Positions 31,819 through 40,648 of a stretch of DNA of 53,703 bases are shown one piece after another. Numbering within the stretch: position 1 is the stretch's first letter; each line of letters begins with the position of its first letter. This DNA comes from Alteromonas profundi. GTDB taxonomy: Bacteria > Pseudomonadota > Gammaproteobacteria > Enterobacterales > Alteromonadaceae. The position numbers were made by a program, and so were the translations under genes. Below the pieces are notes generated by a model. It was not told the origin of the DNA. It made no database searches and saw only the letters and a list, made by a program, of their open reading frames with translations. Where the stretch lies: assembly GCF_010500865.1 (NCBI RefSeq), contig NZ_JAAAWN010000029.1, positions 1 to 53,703 of the forward strand. Direction: 5' to 3'.

Positions 31819-32997
31819 TTGAAATTTTCCTCTTTTTTTAAAGTTATCGTGGTAGTAGCACTTATCGCTTTACCCACTTACGCTGTCTATTCTCTTTATT
31901 TCACCCAGCCCACAAAAGCACAGTTCCTGTTTCAGCCCGCGGTAATACAAGATATTGAGCTAAGTCTTGTTTCCACAGGGCAACTAGAGCCTAAACGTTA
32001 TGTGCAAGTGGGGGCGCAGGTATCTGGTCAGGTAGATCGTATTCACGTAGAAGAGGGGGATATTGTTAAAGAAGGGGATTTACTTGTAGAAATTGACGCG
32101 CGTGTATTTGAAACTCAAGTGCAGAACTCTCAAGCCGCATTAGATAGCAAAAAAGCCCAGCTCGCCCAGCTGCGAGCCGAACGAGAGCTTGCTGAAGTGC
32201 GCGCTAAGCGTAATCAAAACTTATATAAACAAAATGCCGTCAGTCAAGATGTGGTAGTCAGTAGCAATACCAACCTTAAAGTTCTCGACACCAAAATAAC
32301 CGCTAGTATTGCACAAATAAAAGCCGATGAAGCATCGCTTGAAGGCGATATCACAACACTGGGATTTGCAAAAATATTCGCCCCAATTTCAGGTACAGTG
32401 GCAACGCTAGAAGTGCGAGAAGGGCAAACGTTAAATGCCAATCAAAATGCCCCTGAGCTGCTGCAAATTTCCGATTTATCGGTAATGACACTGCGGGCTG
32501 AAGTTTCTGAAGCTGATGTGCAAAAAATAAAACGTGGCATGCCAGTTTACTTTTCTACGCTTGGCGATAACAAAACATTCTACCACTCTAAGGTACGTCA
32601 AGTACTTCCCACCCCCACCGTGCTCAACGACGTTGTGCTATATCAGGTGTTAATTGATGTGGACAATCCTAACCAAGTACTAATGGACGCTATGACAACG
32701 CAGGTGTTCTTCGTACAAGCTAAAGAAAGAAACGCGTTATCAGTGCCCTTAGCTGCCGTAAAAGGACGCAATAGAAACAAGTTTGTGATGGTGAAACAAG
32801 GTGATGAAGTCGTTCGCACGCCTGTTAAAGTTGGTATTAAAAACCGAACTCATATTCAGATATTAGACGGTTTGTCTGAAGGCGATGAGGTTGTTGTGGG
32901 ACGCGTTGATGGGAATGGTTTGCCAGGCGCGAGTATGCGACGGTCGCCTGGCTCTCAGCCGTCCAATGGCGGGCCCCGCCGTAGAGGTGGTTTCTAA
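31819..32997 (+). CDS. macA: Periplasmic adaptor of a tripartite efflux system (MacA-like)
   Basis: 392 aa. N-terminal membrane anchor (VIVVVALIALPTYAVYSLYF), split lipoyl domain (VGAQVSGQVDRIHVEEGDIV and KIFAPISGTVATLEVREGQ), coiled-coil hairpin between, beta-barrel and membrane-proximal domains, then a Gly/Arg/Pro-rich tail. It links MacB to a TolC channel and stimulates MacB ATPase. The start appears to be TTG at 31819. The gene ends three bases before macB. Confidence 0.9.
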   Translation: MKFSSFFKVIVVVALIALPTYAVYSLYFTQPTKAQFLFQPAVIQDIELSLVSTGQLEPKRYVQVGAQVSGQVDRIHVEEGDIVKEGDLLVEIDARVFETQVQNSQAALDSKKAQLAQLRAERELAEVRAKRNQNLYKQNAVSQDVVVSSNTNLKVLDTKITASIAQIKADEASLEGDITTLGFAKIFAPISGTVATLEVREGQTLNANQNAPELLQISDLSVMTLRAEVSEADVQKIKRGMPVYFSTLGDNKTFYHSKVRQVLPTPTVLNDVVLYQVLIDVDNPNQVLMDAMTTQVFFVQAKERNALSVPLAAVKGRNRNKFVMVKQGDEVVRTPVKVGIKNRTHIQILDGLSEGDEVVVGRVDGNGLPGASMRRSPGSQPSNGGPRRRGGF

Positions 32998-32999
32998 CT

Positions 33000-34973
33000 A
33001 TGTCGCTCATCCACCTTGAAAATGTATCGCGTCATTACGGGGCTCAGAGTAAGGCTGGCGATTTTGAAGTAACTGCGCTAGATAAGGTTTCTTTGTCTAT
33101 TGAAAAAGGTGAGTTTGTTGCGATTATGGGGCAGTCCGGCTCGGGTAAATCTACGCTAATGAATATATTAGGGTGTTTAGATACCCCGTCGAAAGGGGTT
33201 TATCGTATTCACGGTCAATCTGTTGCAACGTTAAACCCAGATCAGCTCTCGGCACTTCGTCTTAAAACCTTCGGCTTTGTGTTTCAGCGATATCAACTAT
33301 TGTCATCATTGAATGCCACTGAAAATGTTGCATTACCGGCCATTTATAGTGGTACTTCTACTGATGAGCGCACCCAAAAAGCCCAGTCTTTATTGGATAA
33401 ACTTGGACTTTCTTCACGAAAAGGTCACAAGCCTAATGAGCTATCGGGCGGACAGCAACAGCGCGTGTCAGTGGCTCGTGCTTTAATCAATGGCGCAGAA
33501 GTTATATTAGCCGATGAGCCTACCGGCGCACTAGACTCTACCAGTGGAGAACAGTTGCTTGCCTTGCTTCGAGAGTTACACGCAGAGGGCGTGACAATCA
33601 TTCTTATAACCCACGATAACGCCGTTGCAGAGCACGCAGACAGGCAAATACACCTTCTAGATGGAAAGATTGTCGCCGACAGTAAAAAGACGCAAACTGA
33701 TCACTGTCCCTCTTCTGGCGTTAAAAAGTCACTAACTGATGAGGGGAATACGCGTGCCAATGTAGCGATAAAACCCTATCCGAGTATATCCCTGTTATCC
33801 GCACTTTTTATGGCGTTTAGCGCACTTAAAATGAATTGGTTTAGAACCTTGCTGACATTGCTGGGGATTATTATTGGGGTGGCCGCGGTAGTTACGATGA
33901 TGGCCATAGGCGAAGGGGGAAAGCAGCAAGTACTTGAGCGTATAGAAACGATAGGTACAAACCTTATATCGGTTCGCCCGGGGGGCAAAAATATGCGGGC
34001 CTCCGGCGATATAGCCTCATTAACCTTAGACGATGCAAATGCGCTAAAAGGCATTGCAGGCGTTGCGTATGTAGCGCCAGAAAGAAGTGCAAGAGCTACC
34101 ATTCGCTACAGTGAAAATGATTTCTCGGGACGTATCACTGGCACTACGCCAGACTATTTTCATGTAAAAGATTGGGAAATGGCGCAAGGCGTTTTTTTCA
34201 CCGAAGAAGATGTTGCAGCTTACGCCCCTGTGGTTGTAATAGGCAATACGGTAGCCGAAACGTTATTTGCAGATAAGTACCGAGCCGTAGGCGAATACAT
34301 ACTTATGAAAAACGCCTTTTACCAAGTGATTGGCGTGTTGAACTCAAAAGGTGCAAGCGCTGGCGGCAACGACATGGATGATGAAGTTCTTATTCCTGTA
34401 ACAACCGGCCGGTTAAAGGTATTTGGTCGTGACTATCTAAGCAGTATTACCATTAAAGCGCAAAGCACTGAGGTAGCAACCGAAGTAAGGGACGCAGTTC
34501 TTGCTTTGTTAACTGCGCGCCACGGTCAAGAAGATGTAATGGTTCGTACCACAGAGTCACTCGTTGAAGCGGTAACTGAAACACAAGACACCCTCACTTG
34601 GTTACTGGCTTCAGTCGCAGCCATCTCGTTATTTGTCGGCGGGATAGGAGTAATGAATATCATGTTGGTAAACGTTTCTGAACGAAAACGGGAAATCGGC
34701 CTTCGTATCGCTACAGGCGCTAAGCCACGTGATATTTTACGTCAATTTAATATTGAAGCCTGGGTGGTATGCGTCTTAGGTGGCCTATTTGGTATTTTAC
34801 TGGGCTATATTGTTGTACTTATCGTTTCTTCGCTAAACATTCCTGTCGCCTATACGCTTATGCCACCTGTATTAGCGTTTGTCACATCGTTAGCGGTTGG
34901 GCTTGTGTTTGGTTATGCGCCTGCGCAAAAGGCCTCTAGGTTAAACCCTATCGACGCACTGGCAGAGGAGTAG
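33000..34973 (+). CDS. macB: MacB-type ABC efflux transporter (ATPase plus FtsX permease)
   Basis: 657 aa, near the 648 aa of E. coli MacB. N-terminal ATPase: Walker A GQSGSGKST, signature LSGGQQQRVSVARAL, Walker B VILADEPTGALD. Then a linker, a first helix (LLTLLGIIIGVAAVVTMMAI), a large periplasmic domain and three helices of the FtsX/MacB fold near the C-terminus. Members export macrolides, peptides or lipopeptides through TolC by mechanotransmission. The substrate here is unknown. Confidence 0.93.
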   Translation: MSLIHLENVSRHYGAQSKAGDFEVTALDKVSLSIEKGEFVAIMGQSGSGKSTLMNILGCLDTPSKGVYRIHGQSVATLNPDQLSALRLKTFGFVFQRYQLLSSLNATENVALPAIYSGTSTDERTQKAQSLLDKLGLSSRKGHKPNELSGGQQQRVSVARALINGAEVILADEPTGALDSTSGEQLLALLRELHAEGVTIILITHDNAVAEHADRQIHLLDGKIVADSKKTQTDHCPSSGVKKSLTDEGNTRANVAIKPYPSISLLSALFMAFSALKMNWFRTLLTLLGIIIGVAAVVTMMAIGEGGKQQVLERIETIGTNLISVRPGGKNMRASGDIASLTLDDANALKGIAGVAYVAPERSARATIRYSENDFSGRITGTTPDYFHVKDWEMAQGVFFTEEDVAAYAPVVVIGNTVAETLFADKYRAVGEYILMKNAFYQVIGVLNSKGASAGGNDMDDEVLIPVTTGRLKVFGRDYLSSITIKAQSTEVATEVRDAVLALLTARHGQEDVMVRTTESLVEAVTETQDTLTWLLASVAAISLFVGGIGVMNIMLVNVSERKREIGLRIATGAKPRDILRQFNIEAWVVCVLGGLFGILLGYIVVLIVSSLNIPVAYTLMPPVLAFVTSLAVGLVFGYAPAQKASRLNPIDALAEE

Positions 34974-34976
34974 ACC

Positions 34977-36344
34977 ATGCGCTTAGTTAAATTAATCTGT
35001 TGTGGAATTGTTTTTACGGCCTCTTTGACAGGGTGTGCCTATTCCCCCTCTACTGACTTACCTGTGCCCAATGCCCACGCTTTTAATGACAATAACCCTA
35101 ACGTAATTACCGAGGCTATTTCCACGACATGGTGGAAAGTGTTCGAAGTGCACGAGCTTGAACCCTTGATGGCAAAGCTTGAAAACCAAAACTTAAATTT
35201 ATCGCAGGCGCAAAAACGCGTTCAGCGGGCTCAGTATCTATTGGCACAAGCGAATGCTGGCGATCTCCCGACAATGACAGCTCGGTTATCGGGCCGCAGT
35301 GCTAGAGACGTAGAGGGAGGGCATTCAAGCCATTCATCTACCGGTAGCATTGGGGCAACGTATGATGCCGATATTTGGGGAACGCGAGAGGCGCAACAGC
35401 GAAGTAGGCAGCTAGGGGTAGATGCTGCTCAATATCAATATGTGGATACCTTACTTGATATACAAGCGCTTTTTATCAATACCCTGATTGAGCAGGTATC
35501 CTTAAAAGCGCAGTTAGATATCGCAATACAAAATGTCGAAATAAGCAAAGAACTCCTTAAGTTGGTTCAGATCCGTTTTGAAGAAGGCGATACATCGGGT
35601 ATTGAAGTATCCCAACAAAGGAATACGCTCATTAACGCAGAAACTGAAGTACTAAGATTAACCAACAGCCTCACCCTCAATGAAAGAGCGCTTGCAGTAT
35701 TGCTGGGTAACGAAAGTATGCAGCGTCCTTCACACAGTTTATCGCTGGCAGATTTTACCATACCCAGTTTAGTGCCAGCGCTTAGTGCAGATGTATTGCG
35801 AAGGCGCCCAGATATTCAGCTTGCTATTGCACAGTTTAAACAAGCTGATTTGACCTTTTATGAAGCGAGTGTTGCAGGCCTGCCCGGCTTAAACCTGAGC
35901 GCAGATATAGGGGTGAACGACTTATTCGATTTAGCGAAGGGATGGACAGTGGGCGCTGCAATTAGCGCGGCCGCTACCTTATTTGATGGCGGGCGTTTAG
36001 AAGCCGCCGAAAAAGCAGCGCAAACCGATGTTGATCTAGCAATAATGCAGTATCAACAGGGAGTATTAAATGCCATTGAGGCATTGCTAAATAGCCAAAC
36101 TACCCTAGCGTATCAAAAGCAAAATTACCGCTATGCTTTAGCCTCTCTTGAAAATAATGAACAGCTATATCGCCTTGCCAACATTCGCTATAAAGCGGGA
36201 GATACGGACTTTCTTAATTTGCTTAATGCTCAACGCAGCTTTTTTTCCGCGAGACAGTCTGTGATCAATAGTCATCAAGCGGTGCTATCTTCCATCATCG
36301 CCACGTACCGAGAATCGGCGGGCGCAAACATAACTAAGTCGTAG
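34977..36344 (+). CDS. Outer-membrane efflux lipoprotein (TolC/NodT family)
   Basis: 455 aa. Signal peptide ending in the lipobox LTGC gives a lipidated channel of the NodT/OprM type rather than TolC itself. Two repeats of the outer-membrane efflux domain are visible (about 60-245 and 265-450), with long helices and a central LRRRPDIQLAIAQ motif typical of this group. AGAGGAG lies before the ATG at 34977. Third gene of the mac-like operon and the expected exit duct. Confidence 0.92.
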   Translation: MRLVKLICCGIVFTASLTGCAYSPSTDLPVPNAHAFNDNNPNVITEAISTTWWKVFEVHELEPLMAKLENQNLNLSQAQKRVQRAQYLLAQANAGDLPTMTARLSGRSARDVEGGHSSHSSTGSIGATYDADIWGTREAQQRSRQLGVDAAQYQYVDTLLDIQALFINTLIEQVSLKAQLDIAIQNVEISKELLKLVQIRFEEGDTSGIEVSQQRNTLINAETEVLRLTNSLTLNERALAVLLGNESMQRPSHSLSLADFTIPSLVPALSADVLRRRPDIQLAIAQFKQADLTFYEASVAGLPGLNLSADIGVNDLFDLAKGWTVGAAISAAATLFDGGRLEAAEKAAQTDVDLAIMQYQQGVLNAIEALLNSQTTLAYQKQNYRYALASLENNEQLYRLANIRYKAGDTDFLNLLNAQRSFFSARQSVINSHQAVLSSIIATYRESAGANITKS

Positions 36345-36366
36345 TTTGAAGGTAACAGACTTCAAA
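36345..36366. terminator. Hairpin between convergent genes
   Basis: TTTGAAG (36345-36351) and CTTCAAA (36360-36366) with an 8-base loop fill exactly the gap between the channel gene and the convergent TetR gene. It is a likely bidirectional terminator, although its stem is AT-rich. Confidence 0.55.
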
Positions 36367-36972
36367 TTACTCATAAGAGGCTTCAAGAGCATTTACATGC
36401 AATTGAATAGCGCGTAGCGCGCGGTCTTTCCAATTATTCCACTCAATACGTTTGCTAATTTCGTGTTGATTAAGCGAAATGTAACCGTGGTTTAACGCCC
36501 ATATTTGCATGGCCAAATCTTGTTTTTGCTCGATTAAAAGGTCTTTTTTGATTAGCGCTGCGGTAAGCTTTGTTAAGGTTATAAAGGCTTTTTTTCCTGC
36601 TTCTATTGCTTCGTCTGATGGGGTGTAGTCTTTTAAATTAGACGCAAAGATCAGGTGGTAGTGCGCGGCATTAGATTCGGAAAATGCCAGAATACGTTCA
36701 CATGCGTTAATCACCCTTTCGGATGCTGTCCCCCCTTGAGCGGCTTTCATCGCTTGTTCTACTAATTCAAACCCTTCGATATAAAGGGCATCTAAGATCC
36801 CCTGTTTACCTTTAAAGTGACTGTATATACCAATGGTAGACATACCCGCGCCATCGGCAATAGCCCGCACGCTTAGCGCATTTGTACCGCCTTTTAAAAA
36901 CAGCGCTGAAGCCGCAGATAATATTTTCTGTCGCGTATCTTTTTTCATTAACACATCATTTACATGTTGCAT
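36367..36972 (-). CDS. TetR-family transcriptional regulator
   Basis: 201 aa (an ATG at 36948 is an alternative start). The N-terminal helix-turn-helix is clear: RQKILSAASALFLKGGTNAL, then SVRAIADGAGMSTIGIYSHF. The C-terminal ligand and dimer domain is of the WHG type (YHLIFASNL, MQIWALNHGYISL). It is convergent with the efflux operon and divergent from the flavoprotein gene. Two copies of a 13-bp palindrome in the divergent gap are its probable binding sites, so it most likely represses itself and the flavoprotein-DUF2855 unit. Control of the efflux operon is possible but not shown. Confidence 0.93.
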   Translation of the reverse strand: MQHVNDVLMKKDTRQKILSAASALFLKGGTNALSVRAIADGAGMSTIGIYSHFKGKQGILDALYIEGFELVEQAMKAAQGGTASERVINACERILAFSESNAAHYHLIFASNLKDYTPSDEAIEAGKKAFITLTKLTAALIKKDLLIEQKQDLAMQIWALNHGYISLNQHEISKRIEWNNWKDRALRAIQLHVNALEASYE

Positions 36973-37016
36973 AATATAACACCGTTATGTAAGGTTGATT
37001 ATAACGCTGTTATATT
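36973..37016. promoter_or_regulatory. Paired TetR-type operators
   Basis: Two palindromes of the form ATAAC-NNN-GTTAT lie at 36976-36988 (centre ACC) and 37001-37013 (centre GCT), with centres 25 bp apart. Together they make a larger inverted repeat of 16-bp arms (36973-36988 and 37001-37016) with one mismatch. They start right at the tetR start codon and precede the flavoprotein gene, so one regulator dimer per site could repress both directions. Confidence 0.8.
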
Positions 37017-37070
37017 AATTGAATGTTTCATTTCCTGCCTGCCCGCAGGGTAAATTTAAGGACACTATAT

Positions 37071-38486
37071 ATGAAAACTGAGCATTTAACTTGCGATTAT
37101 TTAGTTGTGGGATCAGGCGCGGTAGGAATGGCCTTTGCCGATGTATTACTTCACGAAACTGACGCCACTATTGTTATAGTCGATAAATATGCTAAACCCG
37201 GCGGGCACTGGAATTTAGCCTATCCATTTGTCACCTTGCACCAGCCTTCCGCGTTCTATGGTGTCTGTTCACGAGAATTAAATCGCGGTGTTATCGATAA
37301 ATGTGGCTTGAATGAAGGGTTAATGGGCTTAGCATCGGGGCAAGAAGTGAGTGCTTATTTTGATGCCGTTATGAACGAAACCTTTTTACCGAGTGGGCGA
37401 GTGCAGTACTTTCCCTTGTGCGAATACAAAGGTAGCAAACAATTTTCATCACTTGTTAACGGAAAAAATTATGAGGTTAGGATTAAGAAAAAAATTGTAG
37501 ATGCTACCTATTTGAATACCAGTATCCCATTGACACATACTCCTAGCTTTACGCGCGATGATGATGTTGCTTTTACCCCGGTTAATACGGTTACTCAACA
37601 TATAGCCCATTACGACAATTACGTAGTCATTGGGGGCGGAAAAACAGGTATCGACACCTGCTTATGGCTACTGGAAAATCGCGTGGCGCCGGCTAATATT
37701 CATTGGGTAATCTCCCGGGACGCGTGGCTGTTAAACCGTAAAAATACCCAGCCCTTAGATGATTTTTTCTTTAATACCATAGGGGCGCAGGCCAACCAAA
37801 TGGAGGCCATCGCCGGTTCCCAATCTATTGAAGATATGTTTGATAAGTTAGCCGCAAGCGGTGTGCTGTTACGTATAGATGAATCGGTCCGCCCTAGCAT
37901 GTTTCATGGTGCAACAGTCAGCGAACGAGAGTTAGAAGCGCTACGTACCTTATCTTCTGTAATAAGACAGGGGCGGGTAAAGCATATTTCCAAAGAAGCG
38001 TTAGAGTTTGACGGCGCCTGTTGGAACATGCCAGATAATGCCCTAGTTATAGATTGTTCTGCATCGGCGCTCACTAACCTCACCATTAAGCCTGTATTTA
38101 ACGGCGAAACTATCACCCCGCAGACAGTACGCGCTTATCAGCCAGTGTTTAGCGCCGCACTTATAGCGCATGTAGAAGCGGCGTATACCGACGAGAAGCA
38201 AAAGCAATATTTAACCCAAGTGGTGCCATTACCTAACCGTGATATTGATTGGTTACCGATGACAGCCGCCATGCTAAGAAACATGAAGGTGTGGAGCGAA
38301 GATGAGGAATTAAGACGCTGGATACATGACTGCCGCCTTGATGGTTTTTCTCGTATTGTTCATAACGTGGCGAAAGATGACATTGAAAAGTTACAAGTGC
38401 TAGGCCGCTTAAAGGGCGCGGCAGCACCGGCGATGCAAAAACTTATGGGTTATATGCATGAGCTTAAAGCGACAGGCCAATTATAA
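37071..38486 (+). CDS. FAD/NAD(P)-binding oxidoreductase, monooxygenase-like
   Basis: 471 aa. Two dinucleotide-binding motifs are visible: an N-terminal FAD Rossmann fold (DYLVVGSGAVGMAFADVLL, then the Glu/Asp-type end VIVDKYAKPGGHWN) and a second one for NAD(P)H (YVVIGGGKTGIDTCLWLLE). The PGGHWN and YPFVTLHQPS stretches resemble class B flavin monooxygenases, but I do not see their full fingerprint. The start at 37071 has AAGGA 8 nt before it. It forms an operon with the DUF2855 gene under the paired palindromes. Substrate unknown. Confidence 0.85.
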   Translation: MKTEHLTCDYLVVGSGAVGMAFADVLLHETDATIVIVDKYAKPGGHWNLAYPFVTLHQPSAFYGVCSRELNRGVIDKCGLNEGLMGLASGQEVSAYFDAVMNETFLPSGRVQYFPLCEYKGSKQFSSLVNGKNYEVRIKKKIVDATYLNTSIPLTHTPSFTRDDDVAFTPVNTVTQHIAHYDNYVVIGGGKTGIDTCLWLLENRVAPANIHWVISRDAWLLNRKNTQPLDDFFFNTIGAQANQMEAIAGSQSIEDMFDKLAASGVLLRIDESVRPSMFHGATVSERELEALRTLSSVIRQGRVKHISKEALEFDGACWNMPDNALVIDCSASALTNLTIKPVFNGETITPQTVRAYQPVFSAALIAHVEAAYTDEKQKQYLTQVVPLPNRDIDWLPMTAAMLRNMKVWSEDEELRRWIHDCRLDGFSRIVHNVAKDDIEKLQVLGRLKGAAAPAMQKLMGYMHELKATGQL

Positions 38487-38504
38487 TTGAATAGGTAAAT
38501 ACGG

Positions 38505-39605
38505 ATGCAACAGTTTCAGGTAGATAAAACGAATATAGAAGAATACCGAGTGGCGATCTCAGATAAAAACGTGACACCCGAAGGCCATATCGTGTTCGAA
38601 GTAGAGCGATTTGCTTTTACGGCGAATAATCTAACTTACTACATGGTGGGCGAAAAGCTTGGGTACTGGGAGTTTTTCCCTGCGATAGGCGCGTCAAAAG
38701 AGAGTAATTGGGGCGTGATACCCGTATGGGGGGTAGGGCGTGTAGTTCGTTCTAACAGCGATGACGTACCTATAGGAAGCCGATATTTTGGGTATTTTCC
38801 CCCCGCTAGTCATCTTGTGATGAGTGATATATCGCTAAGTAACACTAACCTAATTGACACTAGTAGCCACCGGCAATCTCTCCCTCAAGGGTATAATATT
38901 TACCGGCCGTTGCCTACGCTTTCAAATGACGTAAACGCGAGTGAGCAAGCAAAGCAGAAAACGCAAGAAAGTATGCAAATGCTGCTTTGGCCCCTCTATG
39001 CAACGTCGTTTTGTTTAGCAGAAGTCGTTGAGGGTATAGATACTATAAAACGGCAACAGGTACTAATACTTAGTGCATCTAGCAAGACAAGTTTAGGTTT
39101 GGCTTATGCACTTAAAGAAAGTGATAACCCAGCCATTGGCATAACTTCGCCAAATAGAATTGATACTCTGGAATCTTTGAACATTTATAGTGAGGTTTTA
39201 GGCTATGATCGGCTAGACGAAATAGCGCTAAAGCCAACCATAATTATCGACATGTCGGGTAACGCGACAGTAAAGCAAAACCTTAAAAGTATTTTGGGCG
39301 ATCATCTCACTCGCTATATCAATGTGGGCTTAACCCACTGGCAAGATGCCATCGCAAGTGATGGCGAAGATGAGTTTTTCTTTGCCCCGGCTCATATTCA
39401 GCAAAGAATGCGTGACATAGGTGCGGGGGCATACCAAAAACTTAGTGCCGAATTTATATTCAACGCAATGGCGTGGAGTAGCACATGGCTTAAGGTACAG
39501 GAGCAAAAAGGTTTAGCTGCTTTAAGTAATGATTTTCCCGTACATTGCCAAGGCGGTATCCCAGCAGATACCGGGATGATTTATACCCTAGTAAATTGTC
39601 AGTAA
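38505..39605 (+). CDS. DUF2855 family protein
   Basis: 366 aa. It matches DUF2855 by the N-terminal ERFAFTANNLTYYMVG, then LGYWEFFPA, GVIPVWGVGRVV and YFGYFPPASHL. The family looks like a distant zinc-free medium-chain dehydrogenase/quinone oxidoreductase: a beta domain followed by a Rossmann-like half (QVLILSASSKTSLGLAYALKE). It starts 18 bases after the flavoprotein stop and is likely co-expressed, so the pair may act in sequence or as a complex on one substrate. No function is established that I can name. Confidence 0.9.
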   Translation: MQQFQVDKTNIEEYRVAISDKNVTPEGHIVFEVERFAFTANNLTYYMVGEKLGYWEFFPAIGASKESNWGVIPVWGVGRVVRSNSDDVPIGSRYFGYFPPASHLVMSDISLSNTNLIDTSSHRQSLPQGYNIYRPLPTLSNDVNASEQAKQKTQESMQMLLWPLYATSFCLAEVVEGIDTIKRQQVLILSASSKTSLGLAYALKESDNPAIGITSPNRIDTLESLNIYSEVLGYDRLDEIALKPTIIIDMSGNATVKQNLKSILGDHLTRYINVGLTHWQDAIASDGEDEFFFAPAHIQQRMRDIGAGAYQKLSAEFIFNAMAWSSTWLKVQEQKGLAALSNDFPVHCQGGIPADTGMIYTLVNCQ

Positions 39606-39610
39606 AAGCT

Positions 39611-40480
39611 CTAACTATAGCGAATAAAGTAATCAGTTACTTTTGGCCACAGATGTTGACACTTTCGAGAGAAGAACCGCATGTGGCCAATTTCTCTTAC
39701 ATCATGGTCCCGCGGCTCTAACTCTTCTACTTCAGCTTTTATGTTGGGGAAAACACTTATCATGTCGTGTACATTGTGAAGGTTAGCAATATCGTCGTCG
39801 CTAGCCAGTAACCATTTAGAGGGTAATTGTATATTGTTGTAATAGTGCTGCTGAATATCACTGCCAAAACCTGTTTTCACGTAGCCTTTGCCGTTACACC
39901 ACTTTTGCCATTGGCGCGCGACTTTTTTAGGCAAAGGTTCACCCATACCTACCCATTGCGACTTAGTATGACCAAAAATAAGGTTGCTAAGGGGAATATA
40001 AAAATTCATAAAAAAGTGTGCTTTTAATAAATAGCGCTTACGCATGTTCCGTAAACTTCCCGAAGAGCTTCCAAAGTTACAAAACGCGGTTAGGTCATGT
40101 ACGTTATACATAAGGCCGAGTAACTGGCCGCCGGCACTATGACCCATTAAAAAATAAGGAACATTAGGAAACTGTGACTTAAGTGTTTCAAGCACAGCAG
40201 GCATATCTTGACTACCCCACGAAACGAGCGATGCCTCACAGGTTTTTACGTTTTTACTGCAAGACTCACCTATACCTCGGTTGTCAAAGGTAATAACTGC
40301 AAAGCCTTGATGGGTTAAATAAGTAGCGAACGCACTGTAAAATTGACGCTTTATGCCGGTGGCAGGCCCAACCATGATCGCCCCTTTAACAGGTGTCGAG
40401 GGAGTATATAGACTGGCGGCTAGTGGGAAATCATCCTTACAAACAATACAAATATCTTTAACCGCAATATTGCTCGGCAT
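39611..40480 (-). CDS. Alpha/beta hydrolase, serine type
   Basis: 289 aa from the ATG at 40480 (a TTG 69 bases upstream would extend it). Hydrolase marks: oxyanion region GPATGIKRQFYSAFATYL, VITFDNRGIGES, the nucleophile elbow GHSAGGQ and a late acid/His region (ASDDDIANL, and His in EPRDHDVREIGHMRFF). It is convergent with the DUF2855 gene, ending six bases from it. The predicted substrate is an ester or thioester; context hints at a shared pathway with the neighbouring oxidoreductases, which is inference. Confidence 0.85.
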   Translation of the reverse strand: MPSNIAVKDICIVCKDDFPLAASLYTPSTPVKGAIMVGPATGIKRQFYSAFATYLTHQGFAVITFDNRGIGESCSKNVKTCEASLVSWGSQDMPAVLETLKSQFPNVPYFLMGHSAGGQLLGLMYNVHDLTAFCNFGSSSGSLRNMRKRYLLKAHFFMNFYIPLSNLIFGHTKSQWVGMGEPLPKKVARQWQKWCNGKGYVKTGFGSDIQQHYYNNIQLPSKWLLASDDDIANLHNVHDMISVFPNIKAEVEELEPRDHDVREIGHMRFFSRKCQHLWPKVTDYFIRYS

Positions 40481-40615
40481 AAGTAAAAACCTAAATTCTT
40501 CTGGTCTTACCAGTAAAGCGCGCCTCTCAATAAATTGCAATAAAGCCAATATTTATTTTCGTGATTATTGACTATAGCGGAATAGGAAAAGAACGTAGAC
40601 GAAAGTGAGTGGCGT

Positions 40616-40645
40616 TAGAAAACGCCGCAGTAAAGCGGCGTTTCA
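40616..40645 (-). terminator. Intrinsic terminator of the sorting-signal gene
   Basis: Stem AAACGCCGC (40620-40628) / GCGGCGTTT (40635-40643) with a 6-base loop. On the minus strand it follows the stop at 40649 and runs into TTTTCT. Confidence 0.8.
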
Positions 40646-40648
40646 ACA

